Shown: in pieces, positions 43,731-52,502 of the stretch | Layout of the letters: each line of letters starts with the position of its first letter | Position numbering within the stretch: the first letter of the stretch is position 1 | Notes under the pieces: model-generated | What the model was told of the DNA's origin: nothing | Seen by the model: only the letters and a program-made list of their open reading frames with translations | Databases searched by the model: none | NCBI RefSeq assembly: GCF_007859075.1 | Contig: NZ_VOAK01000021.1 | Span: forward strand, 62,001-126,000 | Length of the DNA: 64,000 bases | Reading direction: 5' to 3' | Origin: Gemmobacter aquaticus | GTDB lineage: Bacteria > Pseudomonadota > Alphaproteobacteria > Rhodobacterales > Rhodobacteraceae | Made by a program: the position numbers and the translations under genes

Positions 43731-44204
43731 ATGGAGGCGCTGGATCTGATCGACCGCAAGATCGTGGCCGAGCTGATGCGCGATGCCACGCTGCCGGTGG
43801 CCCAGATTGGAGAGAAGGTGGGTCTGTCACAGACCCCCTGCTGGAAGCGCATCCAGCGCCTGCAGGAGAACGGTGTGCTGACTTCTCGGGTTGCGCTGGC
43901 GGACCCTGCAAAGCTGGGCTTTGGCCTGACGATCTTTGTCGGGATCGAGGCGCCTGACCACAGCGCCGAGTGGCGCGAGGTCTTCGTGCGCGCGGTGAAC
44001 GCCATCCCCGAGATCATGGAGGTTTACCGGATGGCGGGTGAGATGGACTACCTGCTGCGCATTGCGGTGGCAGACATGGCGGCGTTCGATACGCTCTACA
44101 AACGCCTGACGGATGCGGTGCCGATCAAGAACGTAACCTCGCACTTTGCGATGGAGAGGATGAAGTTCACCACAGCCTACCCGGTGGATACCCGCAACCG
44201 GTGA
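43731..44204 (+). CDS. Lrp/AsnC family transcriptional regulator
   Basis: A 157-residue feast/famine regulator. The N-terminal helix-turn-helix (about 1-55; LDLIDRKIVAELMRDATLPV, KVGLSQTPCWKRIQRLQENG) is followed by the RAM ligand domain (ADPAKLGFGLTIFVGIEA, MAGEMDYLLRIAVADM). The start at 43731 has GGAGG at the right distance; earlier starts at 43707 and 43692 are weaker. It is divergent from the sulfate transport operon, so it is a good candidate regulator of that operon and of itself. The ligand is unknown, possibly a sulfur amino acid. Confidence 0.92.
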   Translation: MEALDLIDRKIVAELMRDATLPVAQIGEKVGLSQTPCWKRIQRLQENGVLTSRVALADPAKLGFGLTIFVGIEAPDHSAEWREVFVRAVNAIPEIMEVYRMAGEMDYLLRIAVADMAAFDTLYKRLTDAVPIKNVTSHFAMERMKFTTAYPVDTRNR

Positions 44205-44213
44205 CGTCTCGGA

Positions 44214-45701
44214 TCATCCGCCGCGCACGAGGGCCCCTGTCTGCAGTGTGCGCGCCATCCGCCTGACGCCCTCACGGATGCGGTCCTCGCTGATCGAGGA
44301 ATAGCCCAGCCGGAAGTGGCGGCAAATGTCCGGCGGTACGGCAAAGAACGGATGGCCCGGCTCGATCAGCACGCCCTCTGGGCGCAGCGCTTCGGCCAGG
44401 TCCGCACTGTCGACACCTTCCGGCGCGGTGACCCAGAGGCTGGAGCCCCCATGACGCGCCGCGCCCACCACGTCGAGCGGAGTTCCGGCAAGTGCCGTCA
44501 CCAGCGCGTCGCGCCGCCGCCGGAATGTCTCGCGCAGGCGCACAAGATGGGCGTCGTAATGACCAAGGGCGAGGAAATAGCCCGTCACCCGCTGCATGTG
44601 GCCCGGCGCGTGCCGCAGCATCATCGCCCGCAGCGCGCGCGCCTGACGTATGAACGGCTCGGGGCCGACCAGATAGCCAATGCGCAGACCCGGAAACAGC
44701 GACTTGGAAAAGCTGCCCAGATAGATCACGCGCCCCGATCCATCGAGCGACTTGAGCGAGGGCGAAGGCGGCTCCAGAAAGCCCATCTCGGTTTCATAGT
44801 CATCTTCGATCATCAGAAAGTCGTGCCGATCAGCGGCGGCCAACAGGTCTCGGCGGCGATCCAGCGTCATTGTGATCCCGGCGGGAATCGAGTGGCTGGG
44901 CGTGACCAGCACGAGCCCGGTCTGCGGCGGCAGGTCGTCAGGGTTCAGGCCCTGTGGATCGGTTGGCACAAACAATGTGGGCATGCCGTGCAGCCGCAAG
45001 CTCTCGGCAAAGTCGGGAAAGCCGGGATCCTCGACCACAGCCAGCCGGTCAGGCTGGGCCAGCAGACCCACCGCAATCCACAGCGCATTCTGTGCGCCCA
45101 GCGTGATCAGCACCTCTTCCGGGCGGGCGCGGATGCCACGCCGCGGCAGGGTATTGCGACAGATATAGTCGACCAGAACCGGATCATCCTGGGTCAGGCT
45201 GTCATCGGCCAGTTCCGCAAAGTCGCGCGCACCAAGCGCCCGCCGGGCACAGTCGCGCCAGGCGGTATGGTCAAACAACTGCGGATCGGCCTGTCCATAT
45301 ATGAACGGATAGGGATAGCTGCGCCAGTCGAGCGGCTTCACGATCCGGCGCCGCCGTGTCAGATCGGGCAGTCGTGCGGCCCAGTCGACCCGGCTCGCGG
45401 CGGTCAGGTCGATCGCCTCCAGCCGTCGGTGCGGCACTTTATGCGAAACCGCAAAGCCCGAACGCGGGCTGCTTTCCAGATACCCCTGCGCGACAAGCTC
45501 TTGATAAACAAGCGTCACGGTCAACCTCGAAAGCCCCAGATGCTCGGCCAGCATCCGCGTCGAGGGCATCCGGCTGCCCGGCTGCGCCCGCGTATCGAGC
45601 AGGACAGAGGTGATCGAGGCGGCAAGCTGCATCTGCAGCGGCTCGCGTCGTTGGCGATCCACAAAGAACATCTCGGGTGAAATCTGGCCGATCAGGGACA
45701 T
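44214..45701 (-). CDS. tauR: MocR/PdxR-type taurine regulator TauR
   Basis: A 495-residue GntR-MocR regulator. The N-terminal winged helix (about 15-85; LQMQLAASITSVLLD, LGLSRLTVTLVYQELVAQG) is joined to a fold-type I aminotransferase-like domain with the PLP lysine Lys333 in GSFSKSLFPGLR. The start at 45701 is chosen because upstream residues lie over the divergent tauK. TauR of Rhodobacter capsulatus activates taurine genes by binding CTGGACxTAA direct repeats; two such repeats lie in the 106-base divergent gap here. The symbol rests on that match and on the neighbouring taurine genes. Confidence 0.92.
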   Translation of the reverse strand: MSLIGQISPEMFFVDRQRREPLQMQLAASITSVLLDTRAQPGSRMPSTRMLAEHLGLSRLTVTLVYQELVAQGYLESSPRSGFAVSHKVPHRRLEAIDLTAASRVDWAARLPDLTRRRRIVKPLDWRSYPYPFIYGQADPQLFDHTAWRDCARRALGARDFAELADDSLTQDDPVLVDYICRNTLPRRGIRARPEEVLITLGAQNALWIAVGLLAQPDRLAVVEDPGFPDFAESLRLHGMPTLFVPTDPQGLNPDDLPPQTGLVLVTPSHSIPAGITMTLDRRRDLLAAADRHDFLMIEDDYETEMGFLEPPSPSLKSLDGSGRVIYLGSFSKSLFPGLRIGYLVGPEPFIRQARALRAMMLRHAPGHMQRVTGYFLALGHYDAHLVRLRETFRRRRDALVTALAGTPLDVVGAARHGGSSLWVTAPEGVDSADLAEALRPEGVLIEPGHPFFAVPPDICRHFRLGYSSISEDRIREGVRRMARTLQTGALVRGG

Positions 45702-45705
45702 CCAT

Positions 45706-45737
45706 CTGGACCTAAACTTGTATGGATCTGGATATAA
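45706..45737 (+). promoter_or_regulatory. TauR operator: direct repeats
   Basis: CTGGACCTAA (45706-45715) and CTGGATATAA (45728-45737) are in direct orientation, 22 bases start to start (about two helical turns), between tauR and tauK. The first agrees with the CTGGACxTAA repeat reported for R. capsulatus TauR; the second has two changes. Confidence 0.75.
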
Positions 45738-45807
45738 CCACGCGCCGCGTGGCGTGACAACCTGCCGCAGTCCGACCGAGAGAGTCGGCTGAACAGGGAG
45801 TTCCAAC

Positions 45808-46818
45808 ATGACCTTTTCGCTCCGCACGCTGCGCCGTGCGACCGTCCTTGCCATGCTTTTGGCCAGCGCCGTCCCGGCCGCCGCACGCGATTTCCGTATT
45901 GCCGTGGGCGACGGCGCGGGCGGCACCCAAGAGGCGCTCGGGCTTGCCTTCGTCAAGGCGCTGGAAGAAAAATCGGGCGGCACGCATACCGCCAAGCTGT
46001 TCCTGAACGGCCAGTTGGGCGACGAGCAGGACACCGTCACCGCCGCCGCGACCGGAACGCTGGATTTCTCGATCCTTGCGATCAACAACATCACGCCCTT
46101 CTCGCCTTCGGTTGGCACCCTGACGCTGCCCTATGTCATCCTCTCGCTTGAGGACGCTGAGAAGATCACCCAGGGCGAGATCGGCCAGCAGATGGTCGAC
46201 AGGACGGTCGAGGATGCCGGCGTTCGCATCATCGGCTGGGCCTATTCCGGGTTCCGGGTGCTGACCAATTCCAAGAAGCCGGTCACGACGGTCGCCGATC
46301 TGCAGGACCTCGTCATCCGCGTTCCCAAAAACGAGATCATGATCGAGACCTACAAGTCCTGGGGCGTGAACCCGACGCCGATGGCGTGGTCGGAAACCTT
46401 TGCCGCACTTCAGCAAAAGGTCGTTGACGGCCAGGACAACCCCTACATGACCGTGCACGCGATGAAGTTCGACGAGGTGCAGAAGTACGTCACCAACATT
46501 CGCTACATCTTCTCGATCGAGCCGCTCATCGTCTCGGAACAGCTGTTCCAGAGCCTGAGCGCCGAAGAACAGGCCGCAGTCCTCGCAGCCGGTCAGGAGG
46601 CCACGCTCGCCTCGGGTCAGTTCCTGCGTGATCAGGAAGCGCAGATCAAGGCAGATCTTCAGGCCAAGGGCATGGAGATCAGCGATCCGGCGGATGGCGA
46701 GGCAGAGTTTATCGCGCTCGCAACCACGGCGGTCTGGCCGAAATTCTACGACAGCATAGGCGGCAAGGACGTTCTGAACGGCGTCCTGACCGCACTCGAC
46801 CGACCCACCGTCGAGTGA
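45808..46818 (+). CDS. tauK: TRAP transporter solute-binding protein (taurine)
   Basis: A 336-residue DctP-family periplasmic binding protein. The signal peptide is RRATVLAMLLASAVPAAA, cleaved before RDFRIAVG. Family marks are LEEKSGGTHTAKLFLNGQLG, the substrate-Arg region QDLVIRVPKNEIMIETYKSWG and PMAWSETFAALQQKVVDGQ. It is divergent from tauR and first in tauKLM. The taurine specificity follows from the context, since tauKLM precedes taurine dehydrogenase and xsc genes. A stem-loop follows, likely raising its level over the membrane subunits. Confidence 0.9.
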   Translation: MTFSLRTLRRATVLAMLLASAVPAAARDFRIAVGDGAGGTQEALGLAFVKALEEKSGGTHTAKLFLNGQLGDEQDTVTAAATGTLDFSILAINNITPFSPSVGTLTLPYVILSLEDAEKITQGEIGQQMVDRTVEDAGVRIIGWAYSGFRVLTNSKKPVTTVADLQDLVIRVPKNEIMIETYKSWGVNPTPMAWSETFAALQQKVVDGQDNPYMTVHAMKFDEVQKYVTNIRYIFSIEPLIVSEQLFQSLSAEEQAAVLAAGQEATLASGQFLRDQEAQIKADLQAKGMEISDPADGEAEFIALATTAVWPKFYDSIGGKDVLNGVLTALDRPTVE

Positions 46819-46826
46819 TTGCCGCC

Positions 46827-46855
46827 CGGGGCCGCGCCCCTTCTCCGCGGCCCCG
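46827..46855 (+). other. intercistronic hairpin tauK-tauL
   Basis: A perfect 10-bp stem CGGGGCCGCG/CGCGGCCCCG with a nine-base loop. No T tract follows. Such a structure can protect the upstream tauK mRNA from 3' decay, which suits a binding protein needed in excess. Confidence 0.65.
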
Positions 46856-46884
46856 TCCCTGTCGTCTTGCAACAAGGGTCAGCC

Positions 46885-47421
46885 ATGTCATCCTTCTGGC
46901 GCCACCTCGACAAGCTGGAGAGCTACATCTGCCAGCTTCTGCTTGCCGCCTTCGTCTGCCTGCTGTTCGTGCAGATCATCTCGCGGTCGGTCTTTGGCAA
47001 TTCGATCACCTGGATCGAAGAGCTTTCCGTCTTCATGTTCGTCTGGTTTGCCTATTTCGGGGCCAGCTATGCCGCGCGGATGTATGCGCATAACCGGGTG
47101 TCCTTTCACCTCAACCGCATGCCGCGCAGCGTCGCGCGCTGGATCGAGGCGGCGGGCGATTTGGTCTGGGTCGGCTTCAACCTGGTCTTCATCCGCTACG
47201 CGATCGAATACATCAGCCTGCTCAAGCCCTTTGTAAAGGCGCAGACGCTGGGCTGGCCGATGAAGTGGGTGATGCTGGTGCTGCCCATCGCCTTTGCGCT
47301 GATGACGCTTCGCATCCTGCAGGTGAACTACCTCAAGCTCGTGCTGGGTCAGGATCCGCGCGATCCGGACGAGGTCGATGTGGCCGCGCTCGCGGCTGGC
47401 GCAAAGCCGGAGGCCGCGTGA
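46885..47421 (+). CDS. tauL: TRAP transporter small membrane subunit (DctQ type)
   Basis: A 178-residue, four-helix DctQ subunit. SVFGNSITWIEELSVFMFVWFA is split here by my limit but the WIEE...WFAYFGASYAARM motif is the family signature. It pairs with TauM to form the membrane part of the transporter. ATG 46885 follows AAGGGTCAGCC; a reading from 46819 begins inside the hairpin. Its stop overlaps tauM (TGATG). Confidence 0.9.
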   Translation: MSSFWRHLDKLESYICQLLLAAFVCLLFVQIISRSVFGNSITWIEELSVFMFVWFAYFGASYAARMYAHNRVSFHLNRMPRSVARWIEAAGDLVWVGFNLVFIRYAIEYISLLKPFVKAQTLGWPMKWVMLVLPIAFALMTLRILQVNYLKLVLGQDPRDPDEVDVAALAAGAKPEAA

Positions 47422-48761
47422 TGGACGGCGATATCACCCTGGTCCTGTTTGGAACTTTCTTCCTGCTCATGCTTCTGGGCGCACCGATCTCGGTCGGGCT
47501 TGGTGTCTCGGCGCTGTCGGCCATGTGGTATCTGGGCGACAACCCGATCAAGATGGTACAGATCGCCTTTTCGTCGGTCGGGGCCTTCCCGCTGATGGCG
47601 CTGCCAGCCTTCATCCTCGCCGGGGCCCTGATGGAGGCTGCGGGCATCTCGCGCCGGCTGATCACGGTCGCCGAAAGCCTTGCCGGGCCGTTTACCGGCG
47701 GCATTTCCGCCGCGACTGTGGTCGCCTGTCTGTTCTTCGGCGCGATCTCGGGCTCTGGTCCCGCCACCACTGCCGCCGTGGGCATGCTGATGATCCCGGC
47801 CATGGTGCGCGCGGGCTATGCCAAGGGCTATGGCGCAGCTGTCACTGCCGCATCGGGCGGGCTGGGCATCGTGATCCCGCCCTCAATCCCGATGGTGATC
47901 TTCGGCATCTCTGCGATGGGGATGCAGCCCCCTGTCGAGGCGGTCGAGCAGTTCGGCGCCTTCCAGACGGTCTCGATTTCCAAGCTGTTTATCGCAGGTT
48001 TCCTGCCCGGCTTCCTGATGGCCTTCGGCCTGCTGGTGATGAACTGGCTGCGCTGCCGGGCGGCAGGCTATCGCGGCGGCGGCGAGCCGCTGTCGGCGGG
48101 CCGTATCCTTGAAGCCTGCCGCAAGGGGTTCTGGTCGCTGATGGCGCCCGTCGTGATCCTGGGTGGCATCTATGCAGGTCTCTTTACCCCGACCGAGGCC
48201 GCAATCGTTGCCATCGCCTACACCCTGATCGTCGGCATCTTCATCTACCGCGAAATTCGCCTGAGCGAGGTAATGCGCGCGCTGGAGGCGACAACCTGGC
48301 TGACGGGGCGGGTGCTGCTGGTTCTGTTCACCGCAACGATCTTTGGCCGCATCCTCGTCGAAAACCAGATCCCCGCGCATATCGCAGATGCGATGCTGGG
48401 TCTGACGCAAAACATCGCCGTCATCTGGGCCCTGATCATCGGGTTCCTGCTGTTCGTCGGCATGTTCATGGAGACGCTGGCCGCCATCATGATCCTCGTG
48501 CCGGTGATGCTCCCGGTGGCCTACTCGGTCGGCATCGATCCGATCCACTTCGGCATCGTGATGATCTGCACCCTCTCTGTCGGGTTCCAGACCCCACCGC
48601 TGGGCGAGAACCTCTTCATCGCCTCGGGCATATCCAAGGTATCGATTGAAGAGATCTCGGTGCGCGCCCTGCCCTTCGCCGCTGCCAGCACCGTCATGAT
48701 CGCCGTGATCGCAGCCTTCCCCGAGATCGCGCTCTGGCTGCCCCGCGTGATGGGCTACTGA
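47421..48761 (+). CDS. tauM: TRAP transporter large membrane subunit (DctM type)
   Basis: A 446-residue DctM permease with about twelve membrane segments, which uses an ion gradient to import taurine bound by TauK. Marks are LGAPISVGLGVSALSAMWYL, the GPATTAAVGMLMIPAM segment and PPSIPMVIFG (part of a conserved substrate-path loop), plus a C-terminal FQTPPLGENLFIASG. It starts in the tauL stop codon. A TTCG-loop hairpin follows at 48782-48801. The family reading is certain; the substrate is inferred from context. Confidence 0.92.
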   Translation: MDGDITLVLFGTFFLLMLLGAPISVGLGVSALSAMWYLGDNPIKMVQIAFSSVGAFPLMALPAFILAGALMEAAGISRRLITVAESLAGPFTGGISAATVVACLFFGAISGSGPATTAAVGMLMIPAMVRAGYAKGYGAAVTAASGGLGIVIPPSIPMVIFGISAMGMQPPVEAVEQFGAFQTVSISKLFIAGFLPGFLMAFGLLVMNWLRCRAAGYRGGGEPLSAGRILEACRKGFWSLMAPVVILGGIYAGLFTPTEAAIVAIAYTLIVGIFIYREIRLSEVMRALEATTWLTGRVLLVLFTATIFGRILVENQIPAHIADAMLGLTQNIAVIWALIIGFLLFVGMFMETLAAIMILVPVMLPVAYSVGIDPIHFGIVMICTLSVGFQTPPLGENLFIASGISKVSIEEISVRALPFAAASTVMIAVIAAFPEIALWLPRVMGY

Positions 48762-48781
48762 GCCACCCCTCCTCGTCACTG

Positions 48782-48801
48782 GCCCCCGCTTCGGCGGGGG
48801 C
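48782..48801 (+). other. intercistronic TTCG-tetraloop hairpin, tauM-tauX
   Basis: GCCCCCGC (48782-48789), loop TTCG, GCGGGGGC (48794-48801): a very stable tetraloop stem. There is no T tract, so readthrough into tauX is expected, with possible mRNA stabilisation. Confidence 0.65.
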
Positions 48802-48819
48802 AAATCGAAAGGACCTACC

Positions 48820-49203
48820 ATGACCCTGACCGCCGCTGACCTGAAGGCTACCTTTGACGCCTTCAACCGCCATGACATCGCTGCCGTGATGACTCATTTC
48901 GCCGAGGATTGCGTCTTCACCACGGTGGGCGGGCCCGAGGTGTTCGGCACGCGGATCGAGGGCCGCGCGGCCATTGCCAAGGCCTTTGCCGCCGTCTGGA
49001 CCGCGATGCCCGACGCCGAATGGGCCGACCATCGCCACTTCGTCTGCGGCGACCGTGCCGTTTCGGAATGGACTTTCCGCGGCACCGATGCCGAAGGGCG
49101 TCGCACCGAGGCGCAGGGCGTCGATCTGTTCACCCTGCGTGACGGCAAACTGGTGATGAAGCAGGCTTTCCGCAAGCAGCGCCCCGTCATCGAGACACGC
49201 TGA
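48820..49203 (+). CDS. tauX: taurine dehydrogenase small subunit
   Basis: A 127-residue NTF2/SnoaL-like protein (LKATFDAFNRHDIAAVMTHF start, DRAVSEWTFRGTDAEGRR, VDLFTLRDGKLV end). By itself it would be called nuclear transport factor 2-like; its place before a large flavoprotein and xsc identifies it as TauX, the small subunit of taurine dehydrogenase in Rhodobacter and Paracoccus. The small subunit is probably needed for assembly or stability. AAAGGACC precedes the start. It lies 30 bases before tauY. Confidence 0.85.
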   Translation: MTLTAADLKATFDAFNRHDIAAVMTHFAEDCVFTTVGGPEVFGTRIEGRAAIAKAFAAVWTAMPDAEWADHRHFVCGDRAVSEWTFRGTDAEGRRTEAQGVDLFTLRDGKLVMKQAFRKQRPVIETR

Positions 49204-49233
49204 CCCCACCTTTCCACAGCAGGAAACACGTCG

Positions 49234-50631
49234 ATGCAAGGCACGACACCCATGCGCATGCGCGCACCATACAACCCCAAGTATGACCCCGTAACCGATA
49301 GATCAATCGGAAGCGGTTCAGACTACGCCCCGACGTATTGGATCGGCACGGCAGGTCCCGCCCCACAGGACGATGGTCCCGTCACCGGCGACATGGATGT
49401 CGATGTCGTCGTGATCGGCTCGGGCTACACCGGTCTGTCCTGCGCCCTGCATCTGGCCAAGGAGTTTGGCATCAAGGCGCATGTGCTCGAGGCCAATGGC
49501 GTGGCCTACGGCTGCTCCACCCGCAACGGTGGACAGGCGCAGATCTCGTCGGGGCGCCTGAAACGGTCGCAATGGATCGAACGATGGGGCCTTGATGTCG
49601 CCAAAGGCATGCATGCCGAGGTGTCCGAAGCCTTCGCGCTGTTCCGCAGCCTGATCGTTGACCATGCCATCGACTGCGAGCCACAGGACGGCGGGCATTA
49701 CTACATCGCCCACAAGGGCTGGATGATGCCCAAGCTGGCCAAGGAGGCCGCGCTGCTGCGCGACACCTTCGGATACGGCGCCCGCATGCTGAGCCGCGAG
49801 GAACTGCACGAGACGGCGGTGCGCGACCAGGAAGCCCATGGCGCAATGTGGGAGCCTGATGGAACGGCGATCCACGCCGCAAAGCTCGCCTTCGGCTATA
49901 TGCGCGCCGCCCGCGAACTGGGTGCCCGGATCCATACCGACAGCCCCGTCGAGGGATGGGAAACGAAGAACGGCATCCACCACCTGCGCACGCCAGGTGG
50001 CACCGTGCGGGCCCGCGCTGTCGCTGTCGCGACGGCGGGCTATGCCCCGCGCGGCCTTCATCCGCGCCTGCGTGACCGCATCATGCCGATCATGTCGAAC
50101 TCGATCGTCACGCGGAAATTGCGCCCGGCCGAGCTTGACGCCTGCGGCTTCAAGGTCGGCTCGCCGCTGACCGACACGCGGACATTGCGCCACTACTACC
50201 GGCTCTTGCCGGATGGCCGGGTGCAGATCGGATCGCGCGCCGCCATCACAGGCCAGGATGCGGACAATCCCGCCCATCTGGCGAGCCTGCGTGAAGGGCT
50301 TGCCCGCAAGTTCCCGGCGCTGCGCGGGATCGATCTGGACTACAGTTGGTGGGGCTGGGTCGATGTCAGCCATGACATGATGCCGCGCATCACCGCCGTG
50401 CCGGGCCTGCCCAATGCCTTCTACGCGATGGGCTATGGTGGCAACGGGGTGATGTACTCGGCGCAGGCCGGGCGCCGGATGGCCCAGCTTGTGGCCGGAC
50501 GCGCGGCCGACGTGCCGCGCCTGCCGATCTTCCATCAGGAACTGCCTCACGAGGGCTGGAAGACACCGTTCCGACGGCTCGGCCAATGGGGCCTCTACAA
50601 GCTTTACCACTTTCAGGACGAACGCGGCTGA
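49234..50631 (+). CDS. tauY: taurine dehydrogenase large subunit (FAD-dependent)
   Basis: A 465-residue DAO-family flavoprotein. The Rossmann motif is VVVIGSGYTGLSCALHLAKE (near residues 54-73); the C-terminal FAD end is AMGYGGNGVMYSAQAGRRMA. It oxidises taurine to sulfoacetaldehyde and ammonia, passing electrons to a cytochrome or quinone. No signal peptide is present. It lies between tauX and xsc, which supplies the assignment; otherwise it would read as a generic FAD-dependent oxidoreductase. The xsc start is 24 bases downstream. Confidence 0.88.
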   Translation: MQGTTPMRMRAPYNPKYDPVTDRSIGSGSDYAPTYWIGTAGPAPQDDGPVTGDMDVDVVVIGSGYTGLSCALHLAKEFGIKAHVLEANGVAYGCSTRNGGQAQISSGRLKRSQWIERWGLDVAKGMHAEVSEAFALFRSLIVDHAIDCEPQDGGHYYIAHKGWMMPKLAKEAALLRDTFGYGARMLSREELHETAVRDQEAHGAMWEPDGTAIHAAKLAFGYMRAARELGARIHTDSPVEGWETKNGIHHLRTPGGTVRARAVAVATAGYAPRGLHPRLRDRIMPIMSNSIVTRKLRPAELDACGFKVGSPLTDTRTLRHYYRLLPDGRVQIGSRAAITGQDADNPAHLASLREGLARKFPALRGIDLDYSWWGWVDVSHDMMPRITAVPGLPNAFYAMGYGGNGVMYSAQAGRRMAQLVAGRAADVPRLPIFHQELPHEGWKTPFRRLGQWGLYKLYHFQDERG

Positions 50632-50655
50632 CCCCCGCGAACAAGGAGACATGCA

Positions 50656-52437
50656 ATGAAAATGACCACCGAAGAAGCCTTTGTGAAAGTGCTTCAGATG
50701 CACGGGATCGAACATGCCTTCGGCATCATCGGTTCCGCCATGATGCCGGTTTCGGACCTGTTCCCCAAGGCGGGGATCACCTTCTGGGACGTGGCACATG
50801 AAACCAACGGCGGCCTGATGTGCGACGGCTTCATCCGCGCCACCGGCAAGATGGCCATGGCAATCGCCCAGAACGGTCCTGGCGTGACCGGCTTTGTCAC
50901 CGCCGTGAAAACCGCCTACTGGAACCACACGCCCATGCTGCTGGTGACGCCGCAGGCCGCCAACAAGACCATCGGTCAGGGCGGTTTCCAGGAGATGGAG
51001 CAGATGCGGCTCTTCGCCGACAGCGTCTGTTACCAAGAAGAGGTCCGCGACGCCTCGCGCATCCCCGAGGTGCTGAACCGCGTGATCCTGCGTGCATGGC
51101 GCAACTCGGCCCCGGCGCAGATCAATATCCCGCGTGACATGTGGACCCAGGTCATCGACGTCGACCTGCCGCAGGTCGTGCACTTCGAGCGCCCCGCCGG
51201 CGGCGAGGATGCCGTGGCCGAGGCCGCGCGGCTTGTGTCAGAGGCGCGCTTCCCTGTCATCCTGTCGGGCGCGGGCGTCGTGCTTTCGGGGGCGATCCCC
51301 GATGTCGTGGCACTGGCTGAACGACTGGATGCGCCGGTCTGTTCCAACTACCAGCACAACGACAGCTTCCCCGGCTCGCACCGTCTGGCCATGGGTCCCC
51401 TGGGCTACAACGGCTCGAAAGCCGCGATGGAGATCATCGCCAAGGCCGATGTGGTTCTGGCGCTTGGCACCCGTCTCAATCCGTTCTCGACCCTGCCGGG
51501 CTATGGCATCGACTACTGGCCGCGCGAGGCCAAGATCATTCAGGTCGACATCAATGCCGACCGGATCGGATTGACCAAGAAGGTCTCTGTCGGAATTCAG
51601 GGCGATGCGGGCAAGGTGGCACGCGGGATCCTCGCGCAGCTTTCCGGCACCGCGGGCGATGAAGGCCGGACTGAGCGTCGGGATCTGGTTTCGCAGACCA
51701 AGTCTCGCTGGGCACAAGAGCTTTCCAGCCTCGACCACGAGCAGGACGACCCCGGCACCGTCTGGAACGAAGAGGCCCGCGCCCGTGACTCTGGCCTCAT
51801 GTCGCCCCGTCAGGCCTGGCGCGCCATTCAGGCGGCCATGCCCAAGGATGCGATCATCTCGTCCGACATCGGCAACAACTGCGCAATCGGCAACGCCTAC
51901 CCGGCCTTCGAGAATGGGCGCAAATACCTCGCTCCCGGCCTCTTTGGTCCCTGCGGCTACGGCTTCCCCGCGATCCTCGGCGCCAAGATCGGCTGCCCTG
52001 ATACCCCGGTGATCGGCTTTGCCGGCGATGGCGCCTTCGGTATCTCGATGAACGAGATGACAGCCTGCGGCCGCGAGGACTGGCCTGCCGTCACCATGGT
52101 GATCTTCCGCAACTACCAGTGGGGTGCGGAAAAGCGCAACACGACGCTTTGGTACGCCAACAACTTTGTCGGCACCGAACTTGATCGGGACACGAGCTAC
52201 GCCGGTATCGCCCGCGCCTGTGGCGCACATGGCGTGCAGGTCCGATCGACCGAAGAACTGACGACCGAGCTGCGCCGGGCAGTCGAGCGTCAGATGAAGG
52301 ATCGCGAGACCACCTTCATCGAGGTCCTGCTCAATCAGGAACTGGGCGAACCCTTCCGCCGTGACGCGATGAAGAAGCCTGTTCCGGTTGCGGGGATCAA
52401 CCGCGAGGACATGCGTCCGCAGCGCGGCGCGCTGTAA
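50656..52437 (+). CDS. xsc: sulfoacetaldehyde acetyltransferase
   Basis: A 593-residue thiamin-diphosphate enzyme that converts sulfoacetaldehyde and phosphate to acetyl phosphate and sulfite. The ThDP motif begins at FAGDGAFGISMNEMTACG and ends in FRNYQWGAEK. The N-terminal segment HGIEHAFGIIGSAMMPVSDL and ETNGGLMCDGFIRAT are Xsc-like, distinct from acetolactate synthases, and an adjacent pta is the expected partner. AAGGAG lies upstream of the ATG. It is the key desulfonation step of the cluster. Confidence 0.95.
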   Translation: MKMTTEEAFVKVLQMHGIEHAFGIIGSAMMPVSDLFPKAGITFWDVAHETNGGLMCDGFIRATGKMAMAIAQNGPGVTGFVTAVKTAYWNHTPMLLVTPQAANKTIGQGGFQEMEQMRLFADSVCYQEEVRDASRIPEVLNRVILRAWRNSAPAQINIPRDMWTQVIDVDLPQVVHFERPAGGEDAVAEAARLVSEARFPVILSGAGVVLSGAIPDVVALAERLDAPVCSNYQHNDSFPGSHRLAMGPLGYNGSKAAMEIIAKADVVLALGTRLNPFSTLPGYGIDYWPREAKIIQVDINADRIGLTKKVSVGIQGDAGKVARGILAQLSGTAGDEGRTERRDLVSQTKSRWAQELSSLDHEQDDPGTVWNEEARARDSGLMSPRQAWRAIQAAMPKDAIISSDIGNNCAIGNAYPAFENGRKYLAPGLFGPCGYGFPAILGAKIGCPDTPVIGFAGDGAFGISMNEMTACGREDWPAVTMVIFRNYQWGAEKRNTTLWYANNFVGTELDRDTSYAGIARACGAHGVQVRSTEELTTELRRAVERQMKDRETTFIEVLLNQELGEPFRRDAMKKPVPVAGINREDMRPQRGAL

Positions 52438-52449
52438 CCGCCCGACCGG

Positions 52450-52477
52450 CGCGGCCCCGTTAACCGGGCCGCGCCAT
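52450..52477 (+). other. intercistronic hairpin xsc-tauZ
   Basis: GGCGCGGCCC (52450-52459) pairs perfectly with GGGCCGCGCC (52468-52477), loop of eight bases. There is no T tract. It is the third GC-rich hairpin in a gap of this operon. Confidence 0.65.
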
Positions 52478-52502
52478 CCTTCTGCTTCCCGAGGTTGATC
52501 CC

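Noticed and set aside
48782-48801. TTCG hairpin as a factor-independent terminator of tauKLM
   Set aside because: There is no T tract, and tauX follows in the same direction 18 bases later; operon continuity is more likely.
49318-51183. Minus-strand frame opposite tauY and xsc
   Set aside because: Shadow frame; tauY carries an FAD motif and xsc a ThDP motif on the plus strand.
50656-52437. Acetolactate synthase large subunit
   Set aside because: The general ThDP fold allows it, but the Xsc-type N terminus, adjacent pta and the taurine dehydrogenase context point to sulfoacetaldehyde acetyltransferase.
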